Shown: positions 40,741-51,078 of the stretch, piece by piece
How positions within the stretch are numbered: position 1 is the stretch's first letter
Layout: every line of letters starts with the position of its first letter
DNA from: Brucella cytisi
Lineage (GTDB): Bacteria; Pseudomonadota; Alphaproteobacteria; Rhizobiales; Rhizobiaceae
Reading direction: 5' to 3'
Assembly (NCBI GenBank): GCA_012103075.1
Contig: JAAVLQ010000003.1
Location: 620,001-684,000, forward strand
Length of the DNA stretch: 64,000 nt
Notes under the pieces: model-generated
Databases searched by the model: none
What the model was told of the DNA's origin: nothing
Seen by the model: the letters and a program-made list of their open reading frames with translations, nothing else
Made by a program: the position numbers and the translations under genes

Positions 40741-40807
40741 TCGTGCTCCTATCCTGTTACATACCCACGCTCATTGGATCACACTGACATCTCAACTCTT
40801 GCGTCAT

Positions 40808-41668
40808 CTATGTATTCAGCTTCGGCCTGTTGACGCTAATCCAGTCGATTACCGAGCGCGTGAGCAGCGCATTCTCTTCCGACAGACCGGGCCTGACATG
40901 GGCTACAAATTCAACGTCGGGCAGTCGCGGCAGTTGTTCATCGGCTACTATTGATTGTAGTTTTGCCGGGATGGAACCGGAATTGAGTGGCGAGACTGCG
41001 AGGCCGGCCCCGGCCATGGCCGTCAGGCTGCCAAGGCTGGGACTGATGCTTGCTATCCGCCATCTGCAGTTTTTCGCGGCGAGCGCTGCAAGGGCGGCAT
41101 CCCTGTAAGGACACGGTTCAGGAAAGACGGCGAGCGGAATCGGTGCTTCGGTATCGAGCGGTGTCTTGCCGACCATCCATCGGAGCGGTTCATTCCACAA
41201 ATGGATGCCGGACTGATCGCCCCGACATCGGCAGGCAATGATCAGGTCAAGTTCGCTCCTGTCCATGGATTCCAGCAAAGAGGCTGTGTTCGAAATCTGG
41301 ATTTCCAACGTCCTGTCCGAGCGGGAATCCTGAAACTTTTTCAGCGCCGACGGCAGCCATGTACTCGTCAGATCATCGGAGGCACCCATCCGCAGATGAA
41401 ACCCGCTGCTGTTTCCTTTCATAAGGGTCCGGGCTTCCTCGCTCAGGCGCAGGATCGCCTTTGCGTAGCCGAGCAGAGCCTGCCCCTGCGGCGTCAGCGC
41501 AACCGAGCGGGTATTGCGCTCGAAGAGGACGGTCCCCGTCTGTTCTTCCAGCCGCCGGATATGCGCGCTCACGGCCGATTGCGTCAAGTTCAGCTGTTGC
41601 CCCGCTCGTGTGAAACTCGATAAGCCAGCGACTGCCTCAAAGGTCCGCAACAGTGCGATATCGAACAT
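40808..41668 (-). CDS. LysR-family transcriptional regulator (exporter-linked)
   Basis: Intact 286-residue protein from ATG 41668 (GAGGTGAA upstream). HTH: IALLRTFEAVAGLSSFTRAG, QQLNLTQSAVSAHIRRLEEQ and TVLFERNTRSVALTPQGQAL. The effector domain contains GFHLRMGASDDLTSTWLPSA and RSELDLIIACRCRG. A divergent LysE-type exporter gene starts 103 nt away, the classic LysR/LysE arrangement in which the regulator senses a solute and induces its export. Paired inverted repeats lie between the two genes. Confidence 0.9.
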   Translation of the reverse strand: MFDIALLRTFEAVAGLSSFTRAGQQLNLTQSAVSAHIRRLEEQTGTVLFERNTRSVALTPQGQALLGYAKAILRLSEEARTLMKGNSSGFHLRMGASDDLTSTWLPSALKKFQDSRSDRTLEIQISNTASLLESMDRSELDLIIACRCRGDQSGIHLWNEPLRWMVGKTPLDTEAPIPLAVFPEPCPYRDAALAALAAKNCRWRIASISPSLGSLTAMAGAGLAVSPLNSGSIPAKLQSIVADEQLPRLPDVEFVAHVRPGLSEENALLTRSVIDWISVNRPKLNT

Positions 41669-41683
41669 TGATTCACCTCGAAC

Positions 41684-41722
41684 GATCATGAATAGCATGA
41701 TGATAAATCGTTTTTCATGATC
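41684..41722. promoter_or_regulatory. Paired inverted half-sites between LysR and LysE genes
   Basis: GATCATGAA at 41684-41692 and TTCATGATC at 41714-41722 are exact inverse copies whose centres lie about 30 bp apart, near three helical turns. A further ATGATGAT-like stretch lies between. The spacing and divergent promoter position suit binding by a LysR tetramer. Confidence 0.55.
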
Positions 41723-41771
41723 AATAAAGTCTGATTGACTCCGGCCCGGCGGGAGATCGGAGGTCGGCAGC

Positions 41772-42383
41772 ATGTTGCCGGAAACACGGATACCGTTTGC
41801 CCTTGCTACACTTGCCTTCGCCATCTTGCGAGGTCCAGCAATCCTTTATATGTCCGCACAGACCCGGCTTACGGGCACAGGGCGGGCCTGATGGCGGCCC
41901 TCGGCATCCATCTCGGTTGCTACATCCATATTGTGACTGCGTCCGTTGGACTGGCCGCGCTTCTGCACCATGCGCCTGTGCTCTATTCACTCGTGCGGAT
42001 GGCGGGCGCGCTCTATATGCTTTGGCTGGGTGGAAGGATGATCTTTCCCGCCATCCCGGAGGAAGAAACCGAAATCCCTGCGAGGCACAAGCGCGTTCTG
42101 CGCGACAGCATCTGGTCGAGATTCTTAATCCGAAGACCGCGCTGTTTTTCCTGACCTTCCTGCCGCAGTTCGTTGATCCGCAGGCGGCAATGCCTGACAG
42201 GCTTCAGTTCCTACTGCTTGGTATCATCGTCAACAGCGCTTTCTCGCTCGGCGATCTTACCGCGGTGGCCATCGCCTCCTTCGCATCGCCGCGTGTTTCG
42301 TCGGGCTCCGGCACCGGGTCTCAAAAGTCAGTGGTGGCATCCTGATCGGTCTCGGCGCCGCGATCATAGTGCGCTTCATATGA
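41772..42383 (+). pseudogene. LysE/RhtB-family amino-acid exporter, three frameshifts
   Basis: Six-helix exporter of amino acids or analogues. From ATG 41772: ETRIPFALATLAFAILRGPA with YMSAQTRLTGTGRA, the typical first helix (though the Gly-Pro is in 'RGPAILY'). After a break near 41880: GLMAALGIHLGCYIHIVTAS and LVRMAGALYMLWLGGRMIF. After one near 42115: LNPKTALFFLTFLPQFVDPQ (the NPK-ALFF-PQF motif that defines LysE/RhtB). A last break near 42305 gives the end SGGILIGLGAAIIVRFI, stopping at 42383. About 205 residues, normal. Divergent from a LysR gene that likely controls it. Confidence 0.83.
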
Positions 42384-42425
42384 TCGAACCGGGCAATTGA
42401 CGACGATCATTGAAAGGACTGACGA

Positions 42426-43036
42426 ATGAGTATCTTCTTACGATCGCTAGCGGTATCTTTGTTCAGCATGACCGCAGGCGTGCCTGCCGTGGGAGCAGAA
42501 CACGAGTGGAACGTCTACGACAATGTGCGTTTCGGCTATTCCGTCTGCTATCCGGGCGACCTGTTGACCGCGCAACCGGAGGCAGACAATGGCGACGGTC
42601 GCAAGTTTACCGGTGAGTCAGGTGCCGAACTGACGGTCTGGGGCAGCTACAATGTTCTGAAGCAGGACATTGACGCGCCCTCATTGGCCATCTTTCCGGC
42701 GATGGCGACACAGTCACGTATCGCCGCGTTACAACGGACTGGGCAGTCGTCTCCGGTCGCGGGAAGGACCACGTCTTCTACGCCAAACTCCTGCTGGAAG
42801 GAAATGCGGCGGATGGCGTCGACACAGTTCGTGTCTTTCGCCTGACATATCCTGCCAGCGCGGCAAACACCTATGACGCGGTGGCTGCACGGCTGGCCAA
42901 ATGCTTCAAGCCGATCAGACGGAGGATCGACCACGGATTGCAAACCGGTCGCAGTGATGAAGTTCATCCTCCAATTCCTACCCTCAATTTGCCTACCCGC
43001 GAAGACGAAACCCGCTTCCACTCAACTCAGCACTAA
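42426..43036 (+). pseudogene. Hypothetical exported protein, frameshifted
   Basis: Signal peptide IFLRSLAVSLFSMTAGVPAV, cleavage near GAEHEW. The mature part reads NVYDNVRFGYSVCYPGDLLT, typical of small periplasmic proteins with an invasion-like 'FGY-YP-D' fold, and SGAELTVWGSYN. A break near 42675 is followed in other frames by DTVTYRRVTTDWAVVSGRGK, HVFYAKLLLEGNAADGVDTV and AVAARLAKCFKP. The 3' end is uncertain: it may stop near 42957 or 43036. Unknown function; 170-200 residues. It follows the exporter gene by 42 nt and may be cotranscribed. Confidence 0.5.
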
Positions 43037-43060
43037 TCGCTGACGCAATTATAAGACGAT

Positions 43061-45130
43061 CTATCGCATCATCGCGCCGACGTTCCCGCCATCGACGGTT
43101 ATTACAGTGCCAGTGGACGTACGCGCATGCACGAGATGCAGAACCGCTTCGGCAACGTCGTAGCCCGAGACTTCCCGCTTCAACAGATTGCCTCGCATAT
43201 AAACCTCTGGCGTCACGCCCCGGGCACGCGCTCGTTCCTCAACCATTTCATCAGTCATCAGGCCTGTACGTATCCTGTCGGGATTGACCGCATTCACGGT
43301 GATGCCATCAGCGGCATGTTCCAGAGAATACTGGCGCATCAATGCCATCAATGCTGCCTTGGATGTGCCATAGGGGCCGAAATCTGGTCCGGGGTTTACA
43401 GCCTGCTTGCTGACATTGAACACCATGGCGCCGCCAGTTCCCCTGCTTCTGCATGACCTTGACTGCGGCGCGTGCAATATAATGATGGCTCCAGAAATTA
43501 AGATCGAATGCGGCCTTGAAGAGATCGTCATCCACAGATGTCAAAGCGCCCCGGAAAGCCGCCCCCGCATTGGAAACCAGTATATCAATCCCACCAAACT
43601 CCACCGCAATTTGCGCAAGTGCATTATCCGCAGAGGCGGGATCAGTCAGGTCGCATGCAATGGCAAAGCTATCCAGCCGTTTCGCTTCTGCACTAACCCG
43701 CTCCATATCAATATCGATCAATGCAAGTTCCGCGCCACGGCTTTTCAGTTGTTCCGCGATGGCCGGGCCAAGCCCACCCGCGCCACCTGTCACCACAGCT
43801 ACCTGTCGCGTCAACGGCTTTTCCGTCACTTTGGTGAGCTTTGCCTGCTCCAGTGACCAGTATTCGATGTCGAACAGATCTTCCTCTGATAGAGCTTCGA
43901 ACCGATCCATCCCTTCTGCACCGCGAATGACCTCGATCGTCGCCTCGGCAACATCCGCACAGATACGAGCAGTTTTCTGTGTGTTTCCAGCCGCAAACAG
44001 CCCTATGCCTTCGACATAGAAAACACGCGGCATCGGATCGAGCATCTTCCTGCCACCGCCCACGCGTGCATTGTTGCGCTCGAAATAGGCCGTGTAGTCC
44101 GCCACATAGGTTGTCACGGCCAGTTTTACACCGGCTGCCCATGCTTCAAGATTTTTGACCTCCGGCTTTGGCAATGCCACACCAAAGCGCTTGATATGAA
44201 TAACGTGTTCCGGCGTCGCATTCCCTCGTCGTACCAGATCTGCGACATCGGGCGCCCCGCAAAAATCAAGGACATCATCATTAACGCGATGCTCGAGAAT
44301 GAAGCGCCGCGGTTGTCCCTCTGCCGTGCCGGGGAAGTGCAATCGCTCCACGCAATATTGGTGCGATATCGGCAACCGAGGCCAAAGTTCGCCCGGATCG
44401 TGAGGTGCTCGCCGTTCCGAATGGACGCGGCTTGCCTTGGGCAATGCGCTTTTCAGCACGATCAATCGCAGCGATCATGTTTTCATAGGCTTCACGCGGA
44501 TCATCCGACCGGTGAAAATGCCATGCTTCAGCAGGATCATGCCGGGCGCATCGGGCCGTGCAGAAAATGCCTCGGGCATGCCTTCGAAAGATCGAAGCCG
44601 GGCATGACGTAGGGCACAATTATCATCTCCGGAAAAACTTCCCGGATCATCGCTTCGCCACGTGGCTGATTAGTGAGTGCCACGATCGCGTTCGCATGGG
44701 TATGGTCCACGTGCTTGTACGGCAGGATCGCGTGAAGAATAGCTTCTACCGACGGGTTCGGAGCCACCGGATCGAGCAACAGGCGACGCTGCAGCATGAC
44801 CATATCGTCATCCGACAACGTCTCGTAATTCACCATGGCCTTCAACGGTTCAAGATGCAAGGCAGGAAGACCCGCGGGTTCGATCTTGCTCATATCCCAG
44901 CCGCTGCCCTTGACGCATAGCACTGAAACTTCACTGCCATCGTGATCAATCAACGTGGTCTTGACCGAAGTGTTGCCCCCGCCATGCAAAACCAGCTTCG
45001 GCTCGGAACCCGGGAGGCGTGTTGTATAGGTGCGGATCGCGACATCGCGATTTACGCCTTGCTTCTCATACGTGCCGACGATCCTGTCGAAATCCGCCTG
45101 TGACCAATTTGATTTCATCTGTTGTTCCAT
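43061..45130 (-). pseudogene. Bifunctional class II aldolase / short-chain dehydrogenase (RhaD-like), three or more frameshifts
   Basis: Fusion enzyme of about 690 residues: an N-terminal class II (FucA/RhaD-type) aldolase and a C-terminal SDR. The best-known members split rhamnulose-1-phosphate and oxidise the lactaldehyde formed. Aldolase text: PKLVLHGGGNTSVKTTLIDH, VLCVKGSGWDMSKIEPAGLP and LPYKHVDHTHANAIVALTNQ (metal His). Breaks near 44560 and 44400 are followed by TPEHVIHIKRFGVALPKPEV. SDR text: VAVVTGGAGGLGPAIAEQLK, GIDILVSNAGAAFRGAL, and after a break near 43440 YGTSKAALMALMRQYSLEHA (active-site Tyr/Lys) with end TGTVITVDGGNVGAMMR. Divergent from the SorC regulator; with a PfkB kinase next door it likely cleaves a deoxysugar phosphate. 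Confidence 0.82.
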
Positions 45131-45253
45131 TAGTTGCTGGCCTGCGCATCAAAGTGCAGACGCAAAGGGTGCTATCATGTGAAATCTGGCATTTCCCATG
45201 GCGCAACAAAGACTTGTGGAGATTCCTTTTCCCCTCATATACAATTGACACCA

Positions 45254-45271
45254 TTGACTGACATTAGTCAA
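45254..45271. promoter_or_regulatory. Inverted repeat TTGACT-N6-AGTCAA, probable SorC operator
   Basis: Perfect 6-bp arms with the spacer GACATT lie between the divergent aldolase/SDR and SorC genes. A further TTGACA begins at 45245. The same TTGACA/TGTCAA words recur in the divergent ABC promoter at 52226-52258 and 52470-52481, so a shared regulator is plausible. Confidence 0.55.
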
Positions 45272-45345
45272 CTCGATTGATTGTCGTGTTGATCGAAAGG
45301 CTTTTCTGTGCAACTCAGGCACAACAAAGACAGTAGGAAACGAGT

Positions 45346-46323
45346 ATGATATCGGGCGCTCAAACAACGTCTACGCATACCATCCCGGCCGAGTTCGATG
45401 ATGCCGTCGTCTGGGCGGCATGGCTCTATTACGAGAACCAGCTTACCCAGAACGAAATTGCGCAGATGATTGGGGTCTCACGCGCAACCATCGTCAACTA
45501 TCTGCAGGAGGCGCGACAAAGAGGCGTGGTGCGCATCCTGATAAATCCTGAAATAGCAACACGCACACATATCGCCCGCAAATTAACTGCGCGGTTCGGA
45601 CTGTCGGAAGCGCTCGTCATTCCATCAGAAAAATCGTTCACGGCCGAAGCGCGCCTGAAGGCACTGGGCGCCGGCGGCGCCCGTTTGATGGAACGCATGG
45701 TGAAACCCGGCGAAACCGTGTGTGTTTCATGGGGGCGTACGGTACTCGCCGTCGCCGACGCAATTTCAATGCCACAGCCCATGGAAGGATTAACCGTGGT
45801 GCAGGTCACCGGTTGCTCCATCGGTAAAGGGAATTTTCCGCCGAGCTTTGCACGTCGATTATGGCGCGTAACATGGGAGCCACCAGCATCAACATGCTGG
45901 CTCCCGCCGTGCTCAGTACGGCTGGTCTGCGTGATGCGCTGATGGGCGAACCTGTACTTCAGCGACAGTTCGAACTGATCGGCGGGCCGGCTTGATCGTG
46001 TTCGGCGTCGGTGGCCCGCCGCCGAAAGCACGATGCGTATCGCAGATGTAACCAGCGATGAGGAAATCGACGCGTATGCCCGCGAAGGGGCAGCAGCCGT
46101 TCTGATTTGCCGCTTTCTTGATCGCGACGGAAAGCAGATCGTCCGCGAACTTGACCGGCGCGTTATCGGCATCGAACTGGATGAACTGCGCCGTGTGCCC
46201 AACAGGCTCTGCGTGGCGGGTGGTGCGCAGAAAGTAGAAGCGATACGCGCGGTTCTGATGGGTGGCTACGCCACACATCTGGTTACTGATATGGATGCCG
46301 CCGAGAGGCTCCTTACAGATTAG
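45346..46323 (+). pseudogene. SorC-family sugar-binding transcriptional regulator, two frameshifts
   Basis: DeoR/SorC-type regulator of about 325 residues that senses a phosphorylated sugar. HTH: DAVVWAAWLYYENQLTQNEI and IGVSRATIVNYLQEARQRGV. The sugar-binding domain shows LTARFGLSEALVIPSEKSFT, VCVSWGRTVLAVADAISMPQ and VVQVTGCSIGKGNFPP. Breaks near 45845 and 45990 interrupt the middle (other-frame text NMGATSINMLAPAVLSTAGL). The end is canonical: VIGIELDELRRVPNRLCVAG, KVEAIRAVLMGGYATHLVTD and AAERLL. It is divergent from the aldolase/SDR gene and convergent with the PfkB kinase gene. It probably governs both, and perhaps the first ABC importer. Confidence 0.83.
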
Positions 46324-46328
46324 AAAGC

Positions 46329-46349
46329 GGGCAGGTTTTCAACCCGCCC
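46329..46349. terminator. Hairpin between convergent genes, probable bidirectional terminator
   Basis: GGGCAGGTT and AACCCGCCC pair over nine positions with one A-C mismatch around a 3-nt loop (TTC). It lies in the 39-nt gap between the convergent SorC and PfkB genes, where a shared terminator is expected. Confidence 0.55.
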
Positions 46350-46362
46350 ACTCTCCACCACC

Positions 46363-47310
46363 CTAACGCCGGACAGGCACCGTGTTCATAAATGCAAGCG
46401 TCTCATCATAGGAGCGAATACCCGCATCCGAGCCAAGGCCCGTTGCGACCAGTGCGGCAGACGCCTGAGCGAAGTTCAACGCTGTTTTCAGATCCATCTT
46501 GTGATGCAGGGCCGTGATGAAGCCGGCGTCGAAAGCATCGCCACACCCGGTCGTATCCACAACTTCGATCCGGAAAGAAGGCTGACGCACGATCTCGCCC
46601 GATGCATCCATGAAACAAACACCGTCGCCACCCAGCGTAAACACACAATGCTTCACACCGCGCTCGAGAAAAGAACGCTCCTGCGCCTTCTACATCCGTA
46701 GCCCCCCGAAATCTGTTTTGCTTCCTCGATCGAAGGCATGAAATAGTCGATATGCGGGAAAAGCGGGGCGATAAGATCAAGCGTGCCATCATTTGCGCCA
46801 AGGAGGTCGAAAGTCGTTATTCTTCCGCGTGCCTTTGCTTCTGCAAGCAGCTTTCGACTTGGCTCTCCGTCGAGCCCGGCCAGAAGGCCAGTTCCACCAA
46901 GATGGATGATTGGCGGTTCCGGGACTGCATCCAGTGCACTGTCGGCAATCTCGAAATGATCCGAGGCCCCACGCGCATGCAAGGCCGGGCGATCACCGTT
47001 GCGGCGGATATTCAGGATCGTAGACGATGTCGGCACGCCCTTCAGACGCTGCATCTGTGCCGTATCGACACCAAACCTTTGCAGCGTCGCGATAACGAAA
47101 TCCGCCTTCTCATCGTCACCAACAGCTCCGACGGCCAGACAGTTCAGGCCGAGCTTTTGCCAGATCGACCACCGTACCGCCTGCGGTACCCGCGACGGTC
47201 AACCGGATTTCATCGATAAATTCGACATCTCCGCCCGGTGGAATTGCATCGACCGGTCGACCGAGTACATCAAGAATATAGAGCCCGACGACCGACACGT
47301 CATGTGACAT
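46363..47310 (-). pseudogene. PfkB-family carbohydrate kinase, two frameshifts
   Basis: Ribokinase-like sugar kinase. From ATG 47310: VSVVGLYILDVLGRPVDAIP and TVAGTAGGTVVDLAK (the Gly-Gly motif that binds the sugar). After a break near 47165: LNCLAVGAVGDDEKADFVIA, PTSSTILNIRRNGDRPALHA and FDLLGANDGTLDLIAPLFPH. After one near 46690: HCVFTLGGDGVCFMDASG and the anion-hole motif VVDTTGCGDAFDAGFITALH (GCGD in place of the more usual GAGD, with the catalytic Asp present). About 315 residues. It follows the first ABC importer on the same strand and would phosphorylate its sugar for the aldolase. Confidence 0.83.
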
Positions 47311-47378
47311 GAAAAACCTCCCAGAAAATGCATGAGGCCGCACCATGCAGACTTGAGCAAGGCACGTCCAGTTTGGCT

Positions 47379-48410
47379 TCAACTGCGATTGCGCAAGGCG
47401 AAGATCGTACCAGCGAGCAGGATGAAAATGCCGACGATAGCGAGTTGCAGTGTGCTTGGAATACCCACGAAGATCAGCACATTGCTGACGATCGTAATCA
47501 GAAGCACGCCCGGGAGCGTTCCGGTCACCGAGCCTGAACCGCCCGTGATCCGTGCCCCGCCCAACACAACGGCTGCGATGATTTCAAGTTCCATACCGGC
47601 AAGGTCGAACGGATTGGCGAGACGGTTGCTTGAGACGTGAACGACACCCGCAATGCCGGCCAGAAGCCCCGCATAGGCGAAGACGAAAATACGCACGCGA
47701 AAGAGGTTGATGCCAAGGCGCTCGGCAATTCCCGGATTGCCGCCAACGGCGAAGATCGCCCGCCCCATCAATGTCCGCTCAAGAATGAACCATGTCACCA
47801 GAGCCGCAGCGACAAGGACCAGAACCGTCGCCGGCAGAACGGAAACGACGCCGTTTGATGCGTGATGCGTAAACAGCGACGCCTTGCCGAAAGCATCCAT
47901 CGCCACCGGAATATTCATGAACAATGCGGTCCCGACGAAAGTCAGCAGAAAGCTGCGGATCACATATTGCGTCCCGATGGTAACGATCAGCGATGGCGCT
48001 TGCAGTTTCTGGACAAGCAGGCCATTCAGAGCCCCGAAAGCGCCGCCGCCCAATGCCGCAAGGATCAGAATGATCGTCATCGGCATTTCGGGAAACCAGT
48101 TCGTGACCAACATGGTAAGTGCATACATCACGAAGGCTGCAATCGCGGTAAACGAAACATCGATCCCGCCCGAAGCGAGCACGACCAGAACACCCATTGC
48201 GAATAGTCCGCGCACAACGGAAGCGCGCAGAATATCCACGATATTGCTCATCTGAAGGAAGTCGGGATTGGCGCCAATAACCACCAGACAGGTCAGAATA
48301 ATCAGAAGAAGCGTAAAGATTTCGGGCCGACGGCCCAGCAGATCCCAAAGGCGTGAGCCAATGCCGCGCTGACCCTTAGCTGCAACGCTGGCCGATGCAA
48401 TCTCGGTCAT
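47379..48410 (-). CDS. Ribose-type (RbsC-like) ABC sugar permease
   Basis: Intact 343-residue membrane protein of the ribose/xylose/AI-2 importer class. Visible: RRPEIFTLLLIILTCLVVIG, VVRGLFAMGVLVVLASGGID (the ASGGIDVS motif), VQKLQAPSLIVTIGTQYVIR, and GRAIFAVGGNPGIAERLGIN, where the ATPase docks. Toward the end are AVVLGGARITGGSGSVTGTL and a last helix LAIVGIFILLAGTIFAL. The ATG at 48410 overlaps the ATPase stop by 4 bp. It is one of two different permeases of the same system (the other is at 51079-52142), so a heterodimeric pore is likely. Confidence 0.92.
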   Translation of the reverse strand: MTEIASASVAAKGQRGIGSRLWDLLGRRPEIFTLLLIILTCLVVIGANPDFLQMSNIVDILRASVVRGLFAMGVLVVLASGGIDVSFTAIAAFVMYALTMLVTNWFPEMPMTIILILAALGGGAFGALNGLLVQKLQAPSLIVTIGTQYVIRSFLLTFVGTALFMNIPVAMDAFGKASLFTHHASNGVVSVLPATVLVLVAAALVTWFILERTLMGRAIFAVGGNPGIAERLGINLFRVRIFVFAYAGLLAGIAGVVHVSSNRLANPFDLAGMELEIIAAVVLGGARITGGSGSVTGTLPGVLLITIVSNVLIFVGIPSTLQLAIVGIFILLAGTIFALRNRS

Positions 48411-49975
48411 TGTACCACCTCCTTCGACGTGCTGGCCATGGATTGGTAGATGGCATCTTCGGTCAAACCATCGGCAGCATGCGCTGCCACGATACGGCCC
48501 TGTCGCATGACGAGAATGCGGTCACAGTTCTGCAGGAGTTCCGGCAGATCATCGCTGATGATGATAACACCCATGCCCTCATCGGCCAGCCGCTGGATGA
48601 TACGGAAGATTGTATCCTTCGACCCGACATCGACCCCGACGGTCGGCCCATGCAAGATCAGAAGCTGCGGGTTGATGGTCAGCCAGCGACCTATCAGGAC
48701 GCGTTGCTGATTGCCGCCCGAAAGGGATTGCACCGGTATCGTGACATCTGGCGCCACGATCTGCAGGTCGGTAACGCTTTGCTCGGCGACGCGTCGCGCC
48801 CGCCGGGCACTGATGACACCCAGCGCATTGCGCAATCGGTCGTGATTGGCGGGGTGATATTATCCTGTATGGGCTTTTCGAGGAAAAGACCTTCGGTGAG
48901 CCGGTCTTCCGGGACGTAACCGATACCATACTCAATGGCGTGCGCGGTCGATTGCGGGGCGATCTCCTGCCCGTTCAGGCGCACCTTGCCCCTTGGTGCC
49001 GGTCTGACAGCAGCAAGCGCAAGCGCAAGCTCGTTGCGACCGGAATCCAGCAGTCCCGTAATACCCAGAATCTCACCCTTCCTGAGTGTGAGCGAAACGT
49101 CCCGGAAGGCTTTGCCATCACCCAGCCTATCAACTTCGAGCAGGATATCGCCCAGTTTCGGATCGGTGCGATAGCGTGTTTCGCTGATTTCACGGCCCGT
49201 CATCCAGTGACTAAACTCCGCCTTGCTGTGCCCGGCGACGTCAAGCTCGGCAACCTTGAGCCCGTCGCGCATGATGATTGCACGTCCGCCAAGCGACTTG
49301 CATTCATCAAGCTTGTGCGTGACGAACAGAACCGCGATACCGTTGCTGCGAAGGCGCTCTACCACATGCAACAGGTTTTCAACTTCCTGACGCGTCAGGG
49401 ATGTCGTCGGCTCGTCCATGATGACGAAGCGCGCCTCGGAAGCGACAGCGCGCGCAATGGCGATCAACTGACGGGTCGCCAGCGGCAGCGTGTCTGTCCG
49501 ACGCGCGAGAAACGCGTTATCGGTTGGCAAATGCACTTCGGCAAGCGCACGGCGCGCGGTCTCGTGCAACAGGGAAATATTCAACCGGCGGGGAAAGGCG
49601 GCCGGAGGCTTCAACGAGCTGTTCGGTAAATGCTACGTTTTCCGCCACTGAGAAATTAGGGAGAAGCGACAGATCCTGATAAACGGTTTCAATACCGGCG
49701 CGAAGCGCGCCGATCGCACCGAGATCACCGGCTCGTGCGCCAGTTACTTCACCATCGATCAGTATTTGCCCCTCATCGGCCGGCTGTGCACCCGAGAGGA
49801 TCTTTATCAGCGTGCTCTTGCCGCAACCGTTTTCTCCCATCAGATGGTAGATCTGTCCGGCTTCGATCGTCAGGCTGACGTCTTTCAGTGCTTTCACGCC
49901 GCCAAAAGACTTCTTGACGTTTCTGACCTCAAGAAACGGTGGCGCAGAATGTGTCGTTGTATCGGTGGCAAGCAT
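48407..49975 (-). pseudogene. RbsA-like double ABC ATPase, two frameshifts, altered Walker B in the second half
   Basis: Sugar-importer ATPase with two nucleotide-binding domains, about 520 residues. Domain 1: VRNVKKSFGGVKALKDVSLT, Walker A MGENGCGKSTLIKILSGAQP, the degenerate signature LPLATRQLIAIARAVA, and Walker B FVIMDEPTTSLTRQEVENLL. Domain 2: LLEVDRLGDGKAFRDVSLTL, the degenerate Walker A ITGLLDSGRNELA usual in this family, and signature VQSLSGGNQQRVLIGRWLTI. Its Walker B reads LLILHGPTVGVDVG: His at 48650-48652 replaces the catalytic-site Asp. Breaks near 49600 and 48850. It is flanked by a permease (overlapping by 4 bp) and the binding-protein gene. Confidence 0.85.
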
Positions 49976-50003
49976 GGTGAAATCCTGAAACTACCTGATA
50001 GTT

Positions 50004-50039
50004 CTTCCGGGGTCGCCGTGATGCAGGAGGCCCCGGAAG
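50004..50039. other. Hairpin between binding-protein and ATPase genes
   Basis: CTTCCGGGG and CCCCGGAAG are perfect 9-bp arms around an 18-nt loop, directly after the binding-protein gene on the minus strand. Such stems often protect the upstream message and lower read-through, giving more binding protein than ATPase. A similar stem follows the second binding-protein gene at 56211. Confidence 0.55.
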
Positions 50040-50065
50040 TCAGCTTTTGGTTCGTTCTGTCGCGA

Positions 50066-51066
50066 TCAGAACGGGAAATTCTTGTAGTTGGACTTATCCG
50101 CATCAACCCAAGCCTGACCCTGAATGATGATGCCTTTGCCCGGCCCCTTGATGACGGTCATCTTCTCGTAGCCCGGCACGCCCAAATCCATGCCGTCCTT
50201 GATCTCCTCGCCCTTCAGAACGAGGTCCGAGACCTTGTTCATAACGTAACCGGCATCCTTCGGGTCCCAGAAGAAAATCTGGTCGACGGCGCCGCTTTCG
50301 AGATACGGACCGGTATCCTTGGGCAGACCGAGACCATACACACAGGTCTTGTCCTGCAGTCCGGCTTCCTCGACAGCACGCCCGATGCCGATCACGTCGA
50401 TCGCAGACGATCCCCGGAACCCCTTGATATCCGGATATTTACGGAGAATTTCCTTGGCCTTTTTTCATAGGCGCGGTTGGCATCGTTGAATGACTCGTTC
50501 TTCTCTGCCACCAGCTCCATGTCCGCGTATTGCTTCGCGTTTTCGGCACCAGCCTCGACCCACTGGTTATGCGTAAGGCTGCCAAGCGATCCAACGAACG
50601 ATGTCCACTTGCCGGACTTGCCCATGCATTCGGCAAGCTTTTCATTGATGCGGGCGCCGAATGCTTTGTTGTCGAAGGCTTCGATATCGACATCGGTGTT
50701 CACCAGACTGTCGCCCTCATGGGTTATGACCTTGATGCCGCGCTGGGAAGCACGCCGCAGAACACCTTCAAGCGCCGAAGGATCCATCGGCACAACCGCT
50801 ATCGCCGAGACATTCTTAGCGACGAGATCTTCGATGATGCGGGTCTGCTGGGCAGCATCTGCCTTTGCCGGGCCAACTTGACTGGTGCTCACATTGGCAT
50901 TGTCCTTGCCATAGGCATCAACGCCTTCATTCATTCGGGTAAACCAGTTTTCACCGGTAACCTTGACTACCGTCACGATGGTTGGCTTGTCACGGGCAAA
51001 GGCAGTCCCTGCCATAACCGTACCCGCAAGCATCGTGGCGACTATCATTTTGGAAAACATGCTCAT
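50066..51066 (-). pseudogene. Ribose/AI-2-type ABC sugar-binding protein (LsrB/RhaS-like), one frameshift
   Basis: Periplasmic sugar-binding protein, Peripla_BP_4 type. Signal peptide FSKMIVATMLAGTVMAGTAF, cleavage after AFA. Mature text: TVVKVTGENWFTRMNEGVDA, ADAAQQTRIIEDLVAKNVSA, IAVVPMDPSALEGVLRRASQ and IKVITHEGDSLVNTDVDIEA (LsrB/RhaS-like). The break in a T6 run near 50463 is bridged by KEILRKYPDIKGFRGSSAID. The end reads DLGVPGYEKMTVIKGPGKGI and NYKNFPF. About 333 residues. It lies between a permease gene 12 nt upstream and the ATPase gene. The ligand is probably a deoxy- or branched sugar, judged from the aldolase/SDR nearby. Confidence 0.85.
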
Positions 51067-51078
51067 ATGACTCCTCCA

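Noticed and set aside
40905..41624. Plus-strand frames opposite the LysR gene
   Set aside because: They lie wholly inside an intact, well-conserved LysR gene on the other strand, so they are shadows.
47637..48255. Several long plus-strand frames opposite the sugar permease
   Set aside because: They mirror an intact permease on the minus strand and show the Gln/Arg/Asp-rich composition of antisense frames.
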